From Levilactobacillus brevis (GTDB lineage Bacteria; Bacillota; Bacilli; Lactobacillales; Lactobacillaceae), in assembly GCA_021383565.1 (NCBI GenBank), contig CP079699.1:806001-870000 (forward strand): a stretch of 64,000 nucleotides of DNA. The letters run 5' to 3'. This document shows, piece after piece, positions 17,562 to 26,299 of the stretch. Under the pieces are notes generated by a model. It searched no databases. It was not told the DNA's origin and worked only from the letters and a program-made list of their open reading frames with translations. The position numbers and the translations under genes are program-made. The number at the start of each line of letters is the position of its first letter. The stretch's first letter is position 1.

Positions 17562-18866
17562 TTAGTTGTTTTCGTTGTCTTCCATATCCTTCTTCAGGCT
17601 ATCACCAATCAGATCGCCTAAAGAGAATCCAGTGCTTTCTTCTGGGGCGTTAGCCGTTGAAGTTTCAGCAGAGTTCCGGTTGTTACGACGACGGTTGTTG
17701 TTACCACCGTTGTTGTTCCGGCTCCGGTTGTTGTTGCTGTGGTTTTCGGAAGCTTCGTCACCAGATTGTGGCTTTTCTTCCAAAGCCTTGATGGACAGTG
17801 CCAAACGGTGATCGTTTGGACGAACATCTAAGACCTTAACCTTGATTTCTTGACCAACCTTCAGCACGTCAGCAGGCGTTGCGATGTGTTGGTGAGAAAT
17901 TTGAGAAATGTGAACCAAGCCTTCAACGCCAGGGAACACTTCAACGAAGGCCCCAAAGCTCGTCAAACGCTTAACAGTACCATCTAAGACGCTACCTTGT
18001 GGGGCTTTGTCTTCGATACCATCCCAAGGTTCTGGCAAGGTTTGCTTGATGGAAAGGGAAATCCGGTCACGGTCTGGATCAACAGATAAGACCTTAACCT
18101 TAACTTCTTGGCCCACCTTCAAGACATCGCTAGGCTTTTCAACCCGTTCAAAGGCGATTTCTGAGACGTGAACTAATCCATCAACGCCACCAAGGTCAAC
18201 GAATGCACCGAAGTTGGTCAAACGTGCAACCTTACCTTCGACAATGTCGCCAGCGGTCAACTTAGCCATGATTTCAGCCTTTTGAGCTGCCCGTTCCTTC
18301 TCAACGATTGCACGGTGAGATAAGATCAGACGGTTTTCGCTGGGTTCGATTTCGACAATCTTGAATTCCAGAGTTTGACCCTTGAATTGAGATAAGTCTT
18401 CAACGAAGTGGTCAGATACCATGGATGCAGGAACGAATCCACGCACACCGGCATCAACAACTAAACCACCCTTAACCACTTGGGTAACAGGGGCAGTCAA
18501 CGTGTGACCTGCTTCGAATTCCTTTTGGATGTCGTCCCAAACCTTACGGGCTTCCAAACGACGTTGTGACAGTAAGTAACTGCCGCCTTCCTTGTCAGTA
18601 CCAATACGAGAAATTACGACGAGGTCTAAAACGTCCCCGACTTTAATTACAGAATTAATATCATCAACTGGCTTCGTGGAAAGTTCCTTCTTTGGAACAA
18701 CCCCTTCAATCCCAGTGTCCGCAATACCGACGATTGCTTGTTGGTCGTCATCGATCGTTAAGACTTCACCCTTAACGACGTCACCGACTTTAACGTTATC
18801 GATGCTGTTTAAAGCATCCAATAGTTCGTTATTTTCATTGTTTTGACTCGTGCCATTTTCACTCAT
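17562..18866 (-). CDS. rpsA: 30S ribosomal protein S1 (four S1-domain Firmicute form)
   Basis: RNA-binding protein with four S1 repeats (starting near residues 22, 110, 190 and 275; for example 'GDIVEGKVARLTNFGAFVDLGGVDGLVHVSEIAFERV'). It is shorter than the six-domain E. coli protein, as expected. The C-terminal tail is unusual: an Asn/Arg-rich run ('NNRSRNNNGGNNNRRRNNRN') then an acidic end. The frame is open to 18890, but the ATG at 18866 with AAGGAGG is chosen (434 aa). It lies between cmk and der, a conserved order. Confidence 0.95.
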   Translation of the reverse strand: MSENGTSQNNENNELLDALNSIDNVKVGDVVKGEVLTIDDDQQAIVGIADTGIEGVVPKKELSTKPVDDINSVIKVGDVLDLVVISRIGTDKEGGSYLLSQRRLEARKVWDDIQKEFEAGHTLTAPVTQVVKGGLVVDAGVRGFVPASMVSDHFVEDLSQFKGQTLEFKIVEIEPSENRLILSHRAIVEKERAAQKAEIMAKLTAGDIVEGKVARLTNFGAFVDLGGVDGLVHVSEIAFERVEKPSDVLKVGQEVKVKVLSVDPDRDRISLSIKQTLPEPWDGIEDKAPQGSVLDGTVKRLTSFGAFVEVFPGVEGLVHISQISHQHIATPADVLKVGQEIKVKVLDVRPNDHRLALSIKALEEKPQSGDEASENHSNNNRSRNNNGGNNNRRRNNRNSAETSTANAPEESTGFSLGDLIGDSLKKDMEDNENN

Positions 18867-18945
18867 GCGAATTTTTCCTCCTTGCGACAACTCTAAATAC
18901 CATTTTAGCTGATTATGCTGCTAAAAGCTAGTAAAATGCCCATTT

Positions 18946-19626
18946 CTATAGGGATTCTTTTTCTTGGATAATTTCAGCGATCCGATCGGCCACTTCTTGG
19001 ATGGACATTGACGTCGTATCCAGCCGAATAGCGTCCGCCGCCTGGGTCAGTGGCGAGATCTTCCGGGTGGAGTCTTTTCGATCCCGTTCTTCAATCTCGT
19101 GCTTCAGCGTCGCCAGTGGCGTCTCAATTCCCTTGGCGGCGTTATCCTTTAACCGGCGTTGGGCCCGTTCGTCCACACTAGCGACCAAGAAAATCTTGAC
19201 CTCGGCGTGCGGCAAAACGGTCGAGCCAATATCGCGTCCATCCATGACGATTCCCCCGGCCTCGGCAATCTGCCGCTGCCGTTCCGTCAGTTCTGCACGC
19301 ACGGCAGACTGCGCAGAAATCTGGGACACCGCGTTGGTCACGTCGGGCTGACGAATGGCCAGGGTCACCTCGGTATCATCCACGAACACCTTTTGAACGG
19401 GTGTCCCCGGTTCGAACCGAATCGTAATCTGATCCAATAATTGTTTCACGGCTGCTTCGTCAGCCAACGCAACGCCTGCTTGAAGCACCTTCCAGGTAAT
19501 TGCCCGATACATCGCACCCGTATCACAATATATGTAGTGAAACCGCTGGGCAACAATCTTAGAGACCGTACTCTTGCCGGCTGAAGCTGGGCCGTCAATG
19601 GCGACCTGCAAACCTTGTTTTTCCAT
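18946..19626 (-). CDS. cmk: cytidylate kinase
   Basis: Phosphorylates CMP and dCMP using ATP. The P-loop '[18 protein letters not shown]' is at the N-terminus, then '[15 protein letters not shown]', '[24 protein letters not shown]' and '[18 protein letters not shown]'. 226 residues from the ATG at 19626 (an in-frame TTG at 19635 is less likely; AGGGAG is placed for the ATG). It lies upstream of rpsA by about 80 bp. Confidence 0.96.
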   Translation of the reverse strand: MEKQGLQVAIDGPASAGKSTVSKIVAQRFHYIYCDTGAMYRAITWKVLQAGVALADEAAVKQLLDQITIRFEPGTPVQKVFVDDTEVTLAIRQPDVTNAVSQISAQSAVRAELTERQRQIAEAGGIVMDGRDIGSTVLPHAEVKIFLVASVDERAQRRLKDNAAKGIETPLATLKHEIEERDRKDSTRKISPLTQAADAIRLDTTSMSIQEVADRIAEIIQEKESL

Positions 19627-19659
19627 GCAAACCAAACTCCCTATTTAATTAATTAACCG

Positions 19660-20295
19660 TTACTTAACTCGTAACTTCTGTCCAGGATGTAATGAAGCCC
19701 CTGAAGAAAGCCCGTTGAGTTGAAGCAACTTATCGACCGAAATACCTGCGTTGGTCGCAACCCGATAGACACCTTGCCCAGATTCAACCGTTGCGTATTT
19801 CTGGCCGGCAGTCGAACTCGAACTAGTTGTCGACGTGCTACTGGTGCTACTGCTAGTTGCAGCGGAACTGCTGTGATGCGTGGTAGCCGAAGAACTGCTA
19901 GTCGTCTTTGCCGAACTAGCAGTTGTGGTCGCCGTCGTTGATTTTTTGCTACTTGCCGAAGAAGTGGTCTTCTTCGATGATGCTTGACTTGATGATTTAT
20001 GCGAACTCTTGGCCTTCTTAGAAGACGAGCTGGACGAACTAGCCGCGACCTTCTCCGTATTTTGTGGCCGATTGACCGCACTTTGCCGGGCCAGGCCGTA
20101 GACCAACGAGGCCGCCGCAATCACAATGATGATTGCCACCAAAATAACAGTGACCATGGTGTTGCTATGATTTTGTCGCCGCATTTTCGTTCGTGACAGG
20201 TTACCCTGATCGTCGCGATCATCGGCAAACGAAGAATCCCATGGATGAGATTCTTGTTCCTTCGACGTTTGATCGTCACGCTTTTGACTCATCAT
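19660..20295 (-). CDS. LysM domain membrane protein with a serine-rich linker
   Basis: 211 residues: a charged cytosolic head (1-45), one transmembrane helix (about 46-68, 'MVTVILVAIIIVIAAASLVYGLA'), a Ser/Thr/Lys/Ala low-complexity linker (about 80-165), and one C-terminal LysM domain ('YATVESGQGVYRVATNAGISVDKLLQLNGLSSGASLHPGQKLRVK'). The LysM domain should bind peptidoglycan outside the membrane, with the linker spanning the wall. No catalytic domain is present. It starts at either of two adjacent ATGs after AGGGAGG. Similar proteins lie next to cmk or recQ in lactobacilli. Confidence 0.88.
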   Translation of the reverse strand: MMSQKRDDQTSKEQESHPWDSSFADDRDDQGNLSRTKMRRQNHSNTMVTVILVAIIIVIAAASLVYGLARQSAVNRPQNTEKVAASSSSSSSKKAKSSHKSSSQASSKKTTSSASSKKSTTATTTASSAKTTSSSSATTHHSSSAATSSSTSSTSTTSSSSTAGQKYATVESGQGVYRVATNAGISVDKLLQLNGLSSGASLHPGQKLRVK

Positions 20296-20363
20296 CTAAC
20301 CTCCCTGAAAAACTTTCAACCGTAATTGTACCATACCAGCACCCTGAATTCTCTAAATTCTTC

Positions 20364-21785
20364 TTAAAATAACCGCCGTAACCGGGCAACCCAATCTCCC
20401 CTTGGAGCAACGGGGGCTGCCTTGGCCGGAGCCAGTAGGCCCAACTCGGCTAAATCAAGGGGCATCCCCGCCGGTGCACAGCAGTGGTCATCGTGTTCGG
20501 GACTCTGCTCATCAAAGGCGGCTAGCCAGTTGTGCCGCAAGCAGTGCGGTTCACGGACGTAGGCGAGCATCTGGGCCAGCGCCCGGTTACGCTCTCGCTC
20601 ACGGCGACTGAATAGCTGAATCACCGCCGCTTCACTGATCCCGTGTCGCCGATAGAAAGCCAACAGCGCAATCGCCGCATCGTCTTCGCTAAAGGCCTGG
20701 GGGCGCGCATAGTACCGGTGAATGGTATCGGCTTCCGGACGGTTGGCCTGACCGAGCATTAAGGGGAGCTGCTCATCCCCACTGGCATACAGTAGAATAG
20801 CGATACTCGGCAGGCCGTCACGCCCCGCCCGACCAATCTCTTGCGCGTAGCTTTCGAAGTCGGCGGGCAGATGGTAGTGGATAACGTAACGCACGTCGTT
20901 CTTGTCGATTCCCATGCCAAACGCGCTGGTCGCACAGATGACATCCAACTGGCCTGCCATGAACTGCTGCTGAATCTTGAAGCGATCCTCGGTATTTAGC
21001 CCAGCATGGTACGCCGCCACCCGCATCCCCGTTTGTTGCTGCAAACTTAGTGCCGTATCGGTGGCCTGCTGCTTACTGGAAAAGTAAATCACCCCCGGAC
21101 CTTGGAGCTGCCCGACCAGCGCCGTCAACCGTTCCTGCTTGGCCGGCTCGTTAGCCACCTGTTCCACATCGAGGTAAATGTTGGGCCGGTCGACAGATTC
21201 CGCCACAATCTGCGGCTGACTTCGTAACTGCTTCGCAATCTCCTGTCTGGTCGTACGCCCGGCCGTCGCCGTCAACATCAGCGTTAACGGCTGATTCAAC
21301 TGGGTACGAATGGCCCCCAACAGCAAGTACTCCGGGCGAAAGTCCGGTCCCCACTGCACGATACAGTGGGCCTCGTCGATCACTAATAGACTCAATCGTA
21401 ACTGCTTAATCTGAGCGAGCATTTGTGGCTGGGCCAGCATTTCCGGCGACATGAAGAGAAACTGGTAATCGCCCAAATGGCGCTGAATCTCCTGCCGTTC
21501 CGCATAGCTGGTCAGCGAATTAATGGCCGCCGCGCGCCGAAAACCCGCCATATGCATGCGATTCACCTGATCATTCATTAACGACAGTAACGGTGAAATA
21601 ATCAATACACACCCCGGATGGCGGTACCCGTACAGCTGATAAATGAGCGTCTTTCCCGCGCCCGTCGGTAAGACCGCCAACGTATCTTGACCATTCTCCA
21701 GCGCCGTTAGCGCCGCCTGCTGTCCCGTGCGGAATTCATGAAAGCCGAAGACCTTCTCCAGACTCGTGGTTAAGGGTTCAAGCAT
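20364..21785 (-). CDS. recQ: RecQ family ATP-dependent DNA helicase (short form)
   Basis: 3'-5' DNA helicase of 473 residues. Walker A 'AVLPTGAGKTLIYQL', DEAH box 'LLVIDEAHCIVQWGPDFRPEY', motif III 'LMLTATAG', motif VI 'YAQEIGRAGRDGLPS'. A RecQ zinc-type region is only partly visible near the C-terminus, and no HRDC domain is present. This resembles Bacillus RecS rather than RecQ. It overlaps the upstream YpbB-like gene by 8 bp, the pairing known from other Firmicutes. Confidence 0.92.
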   Translation of the reverse strand: MLEPLTTSLEKVFGFHEFRTGQQAALTALENGQDTLAVLPTGAGKTLIYQLYGYRHPGCVLIISPLLSLMNDQVNRMHMAGFRRAAAINSLTSYAERQEIQRHLGDYQFLFMSPEMLAQPQMLAQIKQLRLSLLVIDEAHCIVQWGPDFRPEYLLLGAIRTQLNQPLTLMLTATAGRTTRQEIAKQLRSQPQIVAESVDRPNIYLDVEQVANEPAKQERLTALVGQLQGPGVIYFSSKQQATDTALSLQQQTGMRVAAYHAGLNTEDRFKIQQQFMAGQLDVICATSAFGMGIDKNDVRYVIHYHLPADFESYAQEIGRAGRDGLPSIAILLYASGDEQLPLMLGQANRPEADTIHRYYARPQAFSEDDAAIALLAFYRRHGISEAAVIQLFSRRERERNRALAQMLAYVREPHCLRHNWLAAFDEQSPEHDDHCCAPAGMPLDLAELGLLAPAKAAPVAPRGDWVARLRRLF

Positions 21786-22821
21786 CTACTTCACCTCGTT
21801 TATCGGACCAAATGGCATATAGCCGAAAATAAAAGAACGCATAACGCGCCTGCAATGCCTCGGGTAGGGCCGTATATTGCCAGTCATCAATGGGGCCCGT
21901 CAACACCGCCGCCAAGTCCTGACGAATCGCTGGCGTAAGAATCCCATCATAAGGAAACTGCTGGAGGGGCAGGAGAATCGCCGCCTCTAACAGGTGCTCA
22001 CGAGCCGTACTGGTCTTAATCCCCCTGGCCGCCGCAATCTGTTCGAGACTTCGCCCCTGACCAACCGCCGCTAACGTCTGCTGCGCACTGCGCGTCACCG
22101 GCGACTGCCACAAGGGTTGGAGAAGACTGGTCAACGGTTGGGCAGTGTCCCGGGCAGCCAGTGCCACCTGCATCAGACCATCGAGCTGCATCAACAGAAT
22201 CTCCCAGGGGGGGCACTGCCGCTCCTGAGCCAACTGATCAGCCGTTTGCCCGGGCTGCTGATAGCCGGTAAATAACGTCACAACCACCTCGGCGACCGGA
22301 GCTGGCAACTGCGCAAGGCTACTTTTGAGTGACGTGAACATTTGTTCGGCCAGGTCTGGTTGCTTCACCCGATAAAACCAGCGTCGGACGGCTTGCCGCG
22401 TCTCTAATGTCGTGGTTAAGGGATAGTACCGCTTGGTCGAATGGGCGTACTGACTGACCACCTGCACGGCCAGTAGGAGGCGTTCACGTGCCGCCATCAA
22501 GTTTAGCTGGTCCCAAGTGGCCGCCGTCTGGGGGTGATAGTAAGTCGCATCGCGTTGGGCCGTTACCCCAGCTGGTGTCAACCGCACCTGGTCCGGCGTC
22601 TCTCCCGTGGTCACGAGTCCTCGCTGCTGTAGCGTCTGGGCCGGGGCATCGAGGGCTCCGCGGGGGAGTTTCTTTGCCAAGCCCACCAGGTACAGGAGGC
22701 GATAGCGTTCCCCCCAGTAGAGCGTCGACACGGTCTTTTTCTCCCGTAGGAGGTTCTCAATCACCCGTAACCGGCGAAATTGCCGACCGTCGAGTAACAC
22801 GAGTAGATCTACCGCTTCCAT
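21778..22821 (-). CDS. YpbB-like helix-turn-helix protein paired with recQ
   Basis: 347 residues with no enzyme motif. The C-terminal part has 'GRSLEQIAAARGIKTSTAREHLLEAAILLP', the helix-turn-helix found in YpbB. The rest is helical and Leu/Gln-rich. The coupling to the RecQ-type helicase suggests an accessory role in DNA repair; this is inference from context. The start is set at ATG 22821 (a 6-nt spacer after AAAGGGGG); ATG 22827 is the alternative. Confidence 0.75.
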   Translation of the reverse strand: MEAVDLLVLLDGRQFRRLRVIENLLREKKTVSTLYWGERYRLLYLVGLAKKLPRGALDAPAQTLQQRGLVTTGETPDQVRLTPAGVTAQRDATYYHPQTAATWDQLNLMAARERLLLAVQVVSQYAHSTKRYYPLTTTLETRQAVRRWFYRVKQPDLAEQMFTSLKSSLAQLPAPVAEVVVTLFTGYQQPGQTADQLAQERQCPPWEILLMQLDGLMQVALAARDTAQPLTSLLQPLWQSPVTRSAQQTLAAVGQGRSLEQIAAARGIKTSTAREHLLEAAILLPLQQFPYDGILTPAIRQDLAAVLTGPIDDWQYTALPEALQARYAFFYFRLYAIWSDKRGEVDA

Positions 22822-22865
22822 GGTCATCCCCCTTTCGTTTTGAGTCTGCACCTAGTTTACCATAC

Positions 22866-22893
22866 GAAAAGGGCTGGCAGACCGCCAGCCCTT
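22866..22893 (-). terminator. terminator of ribU
   Basis: A 10-bp perfect stem AAGGGCTGGC/GCCAGCCCTT (22869-22878, 22884-22893); TTTT follows on the minus strand. Confidence 0.92.
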
Positions 22894-22922
22894 GCATTTA
22901 TCAGAATTCGTTATTCATCACC

Positions 22923-23504
22923 TTATGATAGCGTGTGCTTCTTCAACCAGGGGGCCATCCGCCGATTCAGCAGGATGAACAAGACGCCCAGCACAATTCC
23001 CTTGATTAGGTTAAAGGGAATCACCCCAAACAGAATCAGCTGATTAACCGGTAAGCCCAGAGACATCCCCCACACCTTTAGATACAGGGGCGTGATGATC
23101 CCCCAATTGGCTAGCGATAGGACCACCGTCAGGCTCAGCGTCCCGACGAGTACCGCGACCACCTGACGTTTGAGGGTCCCCTCGTGTCGGTGCAAGACTG
23201 CAGCGATGGGCAAAACGAGTGCGAGGTCGGCGATAAAGGCCGTCAGTACCCCGATAAAGTTCACGATATCCAGCCCCGTGGTGACGAAGTACAGCAGTTC
23301 CTTCACCGCTGCCACCGTAATGGCCCCCGCCGGACCGAAGACGCCCAGCCCGACCAGTACCACCAGATCACTAAGGTCGAGCTTCATATACGGGACGATC
23401 GGGATGATCGGAACCGAGATAAACATCAACACATAGGAAACGCCGGCAAACAACGCCATCTCGACCATCGCGCGAACGCTAAACCCCTTTTGACTACTTT
23501 CCAT
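22923..23504 (-). CDS. ribU: riboflavin ECF transporter substrate-binding subunit RibU
   Basis: Membrane S-component that binds riboflavin and docks with an EcfAAT energizing module (not in the window). 193 residues, about six helices; 'KLDLSDLVVLVGLGVFGPAGAITVAAVKELLYF' is the RibU/YpaA signature. The frame is open to 23576, but the ATG at 23504 has AAGGAGG and is the real start; the longer frame would run into the riboswitch terminator. Transcription is controlled by the upstream FMN riboswitch. No riboflavin synthesis genes lie nearby, so uptake may be important. Confidence 0.95.
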   Translation of the reverse strand: MESSQKGFSVRAMVEMALFAGVSYVLMFISVPIIPIVPYMKLDLSDLVVLVGLGVFGPAGAITVAAVKELLYFVTTGLDIVNFIGVLTAFIADLALVLPIAAVLHRHEGTLKRQVVAVLVGTLSLTVVLSLANWGIITPLYLKVWGMSLGLPVNQLILFGVIPFNLIKGIVLGVLFILLNRRMAPWLKKHTLS

Positions 23505-23548
23505 GACACCAATTCCTCCTTGCGGCCATCCCAGTGACGCGACCCCAC

Positions 23549-23582
23549 GAAAAAAGGCCTCGCCACAGAAGAGCAAGACCTT
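23549..23582 (-). terminator. riboswitch-controlled terminator before ribU
   Basis: A 10-bp stem with GU pairs (23573-23582 with 23554-23563), 9-nt loop, six T on the minus strand. It lies between the aptamer and the ribU start, as expected for attenuation by FMN. Confidence 0.88.
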
Positions 23583-23617
23583 GGAGTTTACGTCAAAATT
23601 AAGCTACGCAAAAAGCA

Positions 23618-23737
23618 ACGTCTCATCTTCTGCATACCAGACTATACTGTCGGTTCCGGAGTTACACCGAATCAACCGCTCACGCGGGTCGCGGACTTTA
23701 CCGCCGGTCGGGAATTACACCCTGCCCTGAAGATGAA
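23618..23737 (-). ncRNA. FMN riboswitch (RFN element)
   Basis: Read on the minus strand it shows the conserved RFN blocks: ATCTTCAGGGCAGGGTG at the 5' end, AATTCCCGACCGGCGGTAAA, GTCCGCGACCC, GGTGTAACTCCGGAACCGACAG, and closing pairing CAGAAGAT at the 3' end (written here in short blocks). Binding of FMN should favour the terminator at 23549-23582 and shut off ribU. Confidence 0.97.
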
Positions 23738-23760
23738 CCATATATTTTTAGTACACCCTT

Positions 23761-23789
23761 AATGTACTAAACGAACCAACGCCTGTCAA
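23761..23789 (-). promoter_or_regulatory. sigma-A promoter of the FMN riboswitch/ribU
   Basis: On the minus strand TTGACA (23784-23789), exactly 17 bp, TACATT (23761-23766). Transcription would start about 15 bp before the aptamer. Confidence 0.85.
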
Positions 23790-23798
23790 CCATTTGAC

Positions 23799-24521
23799 TT
23801 AGGCCAGACCAGTTAGCCGCCGAAGTTCCTTAACTTCCTCGGGCTTCAGGTGACGCGATTCACCCGGTTGCAGGCCCTTCAACGTCAGGAAGCCGTACTC
23901 TTCACGCTTCAATTTCTCCACGGGATACCCCACGGCCGCCAACATCTTCTTGACCTGGTGGTTCTTTCCTTCGTGAATCGTCAGTGAGACAATCGCAATC
24001 TTTTTCTTATCGTCGCTACTGAGCAACTTGAACTTTGCTGGCGCGTACTTGACGTCGTCGACCGTGATCCCCTGGCGAAGCTGGCGCATGGCGTCGTTGG
24101 TCGGAATCCCCGTGACCCGAGCGACGTAGGTCTTCTCCACGCCATACTTCGGGTGTGTCAGCCGGTTGGCCAGTTCCCCGTCGTTGGTTAAGAGGAGGAG
24201 GCCCGAGGTGTCATAGTCCAAGCGCCCGACCGGATAAATCCGTTGTTCCACGTCCTCGATGAGATCCACGACCGTCTGACGGCCCTTATCATCATTAGCC
24301 GTCGAGACGACCCCGCGCGGCTTGTACAGTAACATGTAGACGGGCGCTTCACTGGTGATGGGCACCCCGTCAACGAGAATCTTATCGTGGACACCGACCT
24401 TGGTTCCGAGCTCCGTGACCACGCTACCGTTGACCTTCACACGACCGCTCATAATTAACTTTTCTGATTGCCGCCGTGAAGCCACGCCATCGTGGGCTAA
24501 CACTTTTTGTAGTCGTTCCAT
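23799..24521 (-). CDS. rluB: rRNA pseudouridine synthase RluB family
   Basis: Modifies 23S rRNA uridine (the site near 2605 in relatives). 240 residues: an N-terminal S4 domain ('MERLQKVLAHDGVASRRQSEKLIMSGRVKVNG') and catalytic motif 'YPVGRLDYDTSGLLLLTNDG' with the Asp nucleophile. It starts right after scpB and is last in the cvfB-xerD-ribT-scpA-scpB-rluB run. Confidence 0.95.
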   Translation of the reverse strand: MERLQKVLAHDGVASRRQSEKLIMSGRVKVNGSVVTELGTKVGVHDKILVDGVPITSEAPVYMLLYKPRGVVSTANDDKGRQTVVDLIEDVEQRIYPVGRLDYDTSGLLLLTNDGELANRLTHPKYGVEKTYVARVTGIPTNDAMRQLRQGITVDDVKYAPAKFKLLSSDDKKKIAIVSLTIHEGKNHQVKKMLAAVGYPVEKLKREEYGFLTLKGLQPGESRHLKPEEVKELRRLTGLA

Positions 24522-25130
24522 CTATGCTTCATCTCCTGTTTCTCCTGATTGGTTCAGTTGCTGGTTAAAGGCTTGTAAGAACAAGTCGCCCCCGTCGCCA
24601 TCGCTCTGTTCGCTCGGATTGGCGGCCGCGGGTAATGGGGGTAAATCCGTCAATTGTTTTAGACCAAAGTAATCTAAGAAGTACGCCGTGGTCCGATAGA
24701 CCTTAGGCCGACCGGGCTCGTCCAAGCGACCCGCATCCTCGACCAAGCGTCGCAACACGAGCTTTTGGACCGTCGAGGCACTCTGCACCCCTCGAATCTC
24801 ATCGACCTCGATGCGCGTGATCGGCTGCCGATAGGCGATAATCGCCAATACCTCGAGAGACGCCGGCGATAGGCTCGTACTCAGCGGGTTCTCGAAGTAC
24901 TGCTTAATCACGTCGCCCACCGCCTCCTTGGTCACCAGACGATAGGTAGTGTCGTTGACCATTAATTCCAAGGCTGAGTCCGGATCACCCGCATACTTCT
25001 GGGCCAACCGTTCCAACGACGCCAGAATCGCGGGACGTAGTAGCCCGGTGGCCGCGGCCAGATCCGCCACCGTGATGCCCTCGTCGCCACTCACGAATAA
25101 TAAACTTTCAATCTGTGCTAGAGGTGACAT
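24522..25130 (-). CDS. scpB: segregation and condensation protein B
   Basis: Winged-helix dimer that binds the kleisin ScpA in the SMC-ScpAB complex, which compacts and separates chromosomes. 202 residues; '[20 protein letters not shown]' and '[31 protein letters not shown]' are characteristic. It overlaps scpA by 23 bp. The C-terminal tail is acidic and Gln/Asn-rich. Confidence 0.95.
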   Translation of the reverse strand: MSPLAQIESLLFVSGDEGITVADLAAATGLLRPAILASLERLAQKYAGDPDSALELMVNDTTYRLVTKEAVGDVIKQYFENPLSTSLSPASLEVLAIIAYRQPITRIEVDEIRGVQSASTVQKLVLRRLVEDAGRLDEPGRPKVYRTTAYFLDYFGLKQLTDLPPLPAAANPSEQSDGDGGDLFLQAFNQQLNQSGETGDEA

Positions 25131-25896
25131 CTGTGCTGTACCGTCCTTTCAATCGTAAGAAATTCACCTGTAACGGCACCAGCCGACTCACCTGTTTTAA
25201 CGCGACCTGCCGTTGGCGAGCCAACTCAAGGACCGCTAGAAAAGTCGTCACAATCTCGGCTAAAACCGGGGTCTGGCCAATCAGCTGTTCGAAGCTAAGG
25301 GGCCCGTGACTGTGCTCGAGCCGAGTGAGCACTGTGGTCATCTGGTCCTTAATGGTGTAGTGGGCCTGTTGAATGCTCTGAGTGACCGGCTTAGCCACCA
25401 TGGCCCGATGCACGAGCTTGGCTAGTGCTGCCTGTAAATCCGCCGTCTCAATCCCTGGTGCCACCGTCAAGGCCACCGAATCCGGCACGGCCATGGCTGG
25501 TCGCGTAAAGTGTTGCTGCCGTTCCTGGGCGCGGACCTTTAAGACCTGTGCCGCCTGCTTATAGCGTTGGTACTCCAGTAATTGATTGACCAAGTCTTCT
25601 CGCGGATCGCCCAAGTCATCATCGTCGCTAGGCTCCAGCGTCTGAGGCTTAGGCAACAACAATTTTGCCTTAATGGCCATCAAATTAGCCGCCATCACGA
25701 AGTATTCCCCGGCGATGTCGAGCCGCAGCGTCTGCATCTGATGCAGGTAGTCCAGGTATTGACTGGTAATGGTGGCAATGCGGATATCGTAAATATCCAT
25801 TTCGTTTGTTTTGATCAAGTGAAGCAATAAATCAAGCGGGCCTTCAAAGTCACTGACCTGAATCAGTGGCTGGCCGCTTGCTGTGGCTTTGTCCAT
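25108..25896 (-). CDS. scpA: segregation and condensation protein A (kleisin)
   Basis: Kleisin bridging the Smc heads. 262 residues; N-terminal '[35 protein letters not shown]' and '[19 protein letters not shown]' are diagnostic. The ATG at 25896 with GGGAG is chosen; the longer frame begins with TTG at 25917. It overlaps the end of ribT by 47 bp, an unusually long overlap that implies coupled translation. Confidence 0.95.
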   Translation of the reverse strand: MDKATASGQPLIQVSDFEGPLDLLLHLIKTNEMDIYDIRIATITSQYLDYLHQMQTLRLDIAGEYFVMAANLMAIKAKLLLPKPQTLEPSDDDDLGDPREDLVNQLLEYQRYKQAAQVLKVRAQERQQHFTRPAMAVPDSVALTVAPGIETADLQAALAKLVHRAMVAKPVTQSIQQAHYTIKDQMTTVLTRLEHSHGPLSFEQLIGQTPVLAEIVTTFLAVLELARQRQVALKQVSRLVPLQVNFLRLKGRYSTDVTSSTD

Positions 25897-26245
25897 GGTG
25901 ATACTCCCATTTCGCAATAATCTTAGCCGTGGAGAGGGTCCCCATCAGCCGTTTGGTCGGTAAAGTCTTGGCGAGTTGATCCAACAACTGCCACGTATTT
26001 TCCGTTAAATCCTTATCCGGCATGAGTGTCACCAGCTGGACGATCAGGTAATCGCCCTGAACCTGCGTCCCGACCGCTCCGGCGAAGTCATCGTGATCGT
26101 CCTTCCACAGATACAGGGTACGCTCATCGCTACTCTGATACCAGGCCAGTTCCCGTTGCAGGCGATCCCAGTCCTTAAAACTCGGCATCAGGCTCAACAG
26201 GCCCATGGCAATCTTTTGATAATCACTCCGATATTTCAGTAACAT
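25850..26245 (-). CDS. ribT: RibT-like GNAT-fold protein
   Basis: 131 residues resembling RibT ('MLLKYRSDYQKIAMGLLSLMPSFKD', 'LYLWKDDHDDFAGAVGTQVQGDYLIVQLVTLMPD'). Once annotated as a riboflavin reductase, the family has a GNAT acetyltransferase-like fold; the substrate is unknown. It has a GGAGG ribosome site before ATG 26245. Its position between xerD and scpA is conserved in lactobacilli, near but not in a riboflavin locus. Confidence 0.85.
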   Translation of the reverse strand: MLLKYRSDYQKIAMGLLSLMPSFKDWDRLQRELAWYQSSDERTLYLWKDDHDDFAGAVGTQVQGDYLIVQLVTLMPDKDLTENTWQLLDQLAKTLPTKRLMGTLSTAKIIAKWEYHHGQSHSKRPATDSGQ

Positions 26246-26299
26246 ACGCTGCCTCCGTTAAATCGTCTTCATACTCTACCACACTTGCCCCCGCTCTGG

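Noticed and set aside
17377-17565. Plus-strand frame in the der-rpsA gap
   Set aside because: It covers the der promoter and rpsA terminator and has no ribosome site.
19800-20060. Serine-codon tract as a possible CRISPR or tandem repeat array
   Set aside because: No regular repeat-spacer structure; it is in-frame coding DNA.
19653-20120. Arg/Pro-rich 155-codon frame within the LysM gene
   Set aside because: It is the shifted reading of the serine-rich repeat DNA; composition is an artefact.
20305-20325. CTTTCAACC near the LysM start, similar to the repeat's terminal sequence
   Set aside because: No partner repeat, flanking duplication or internal homology; a chance match.
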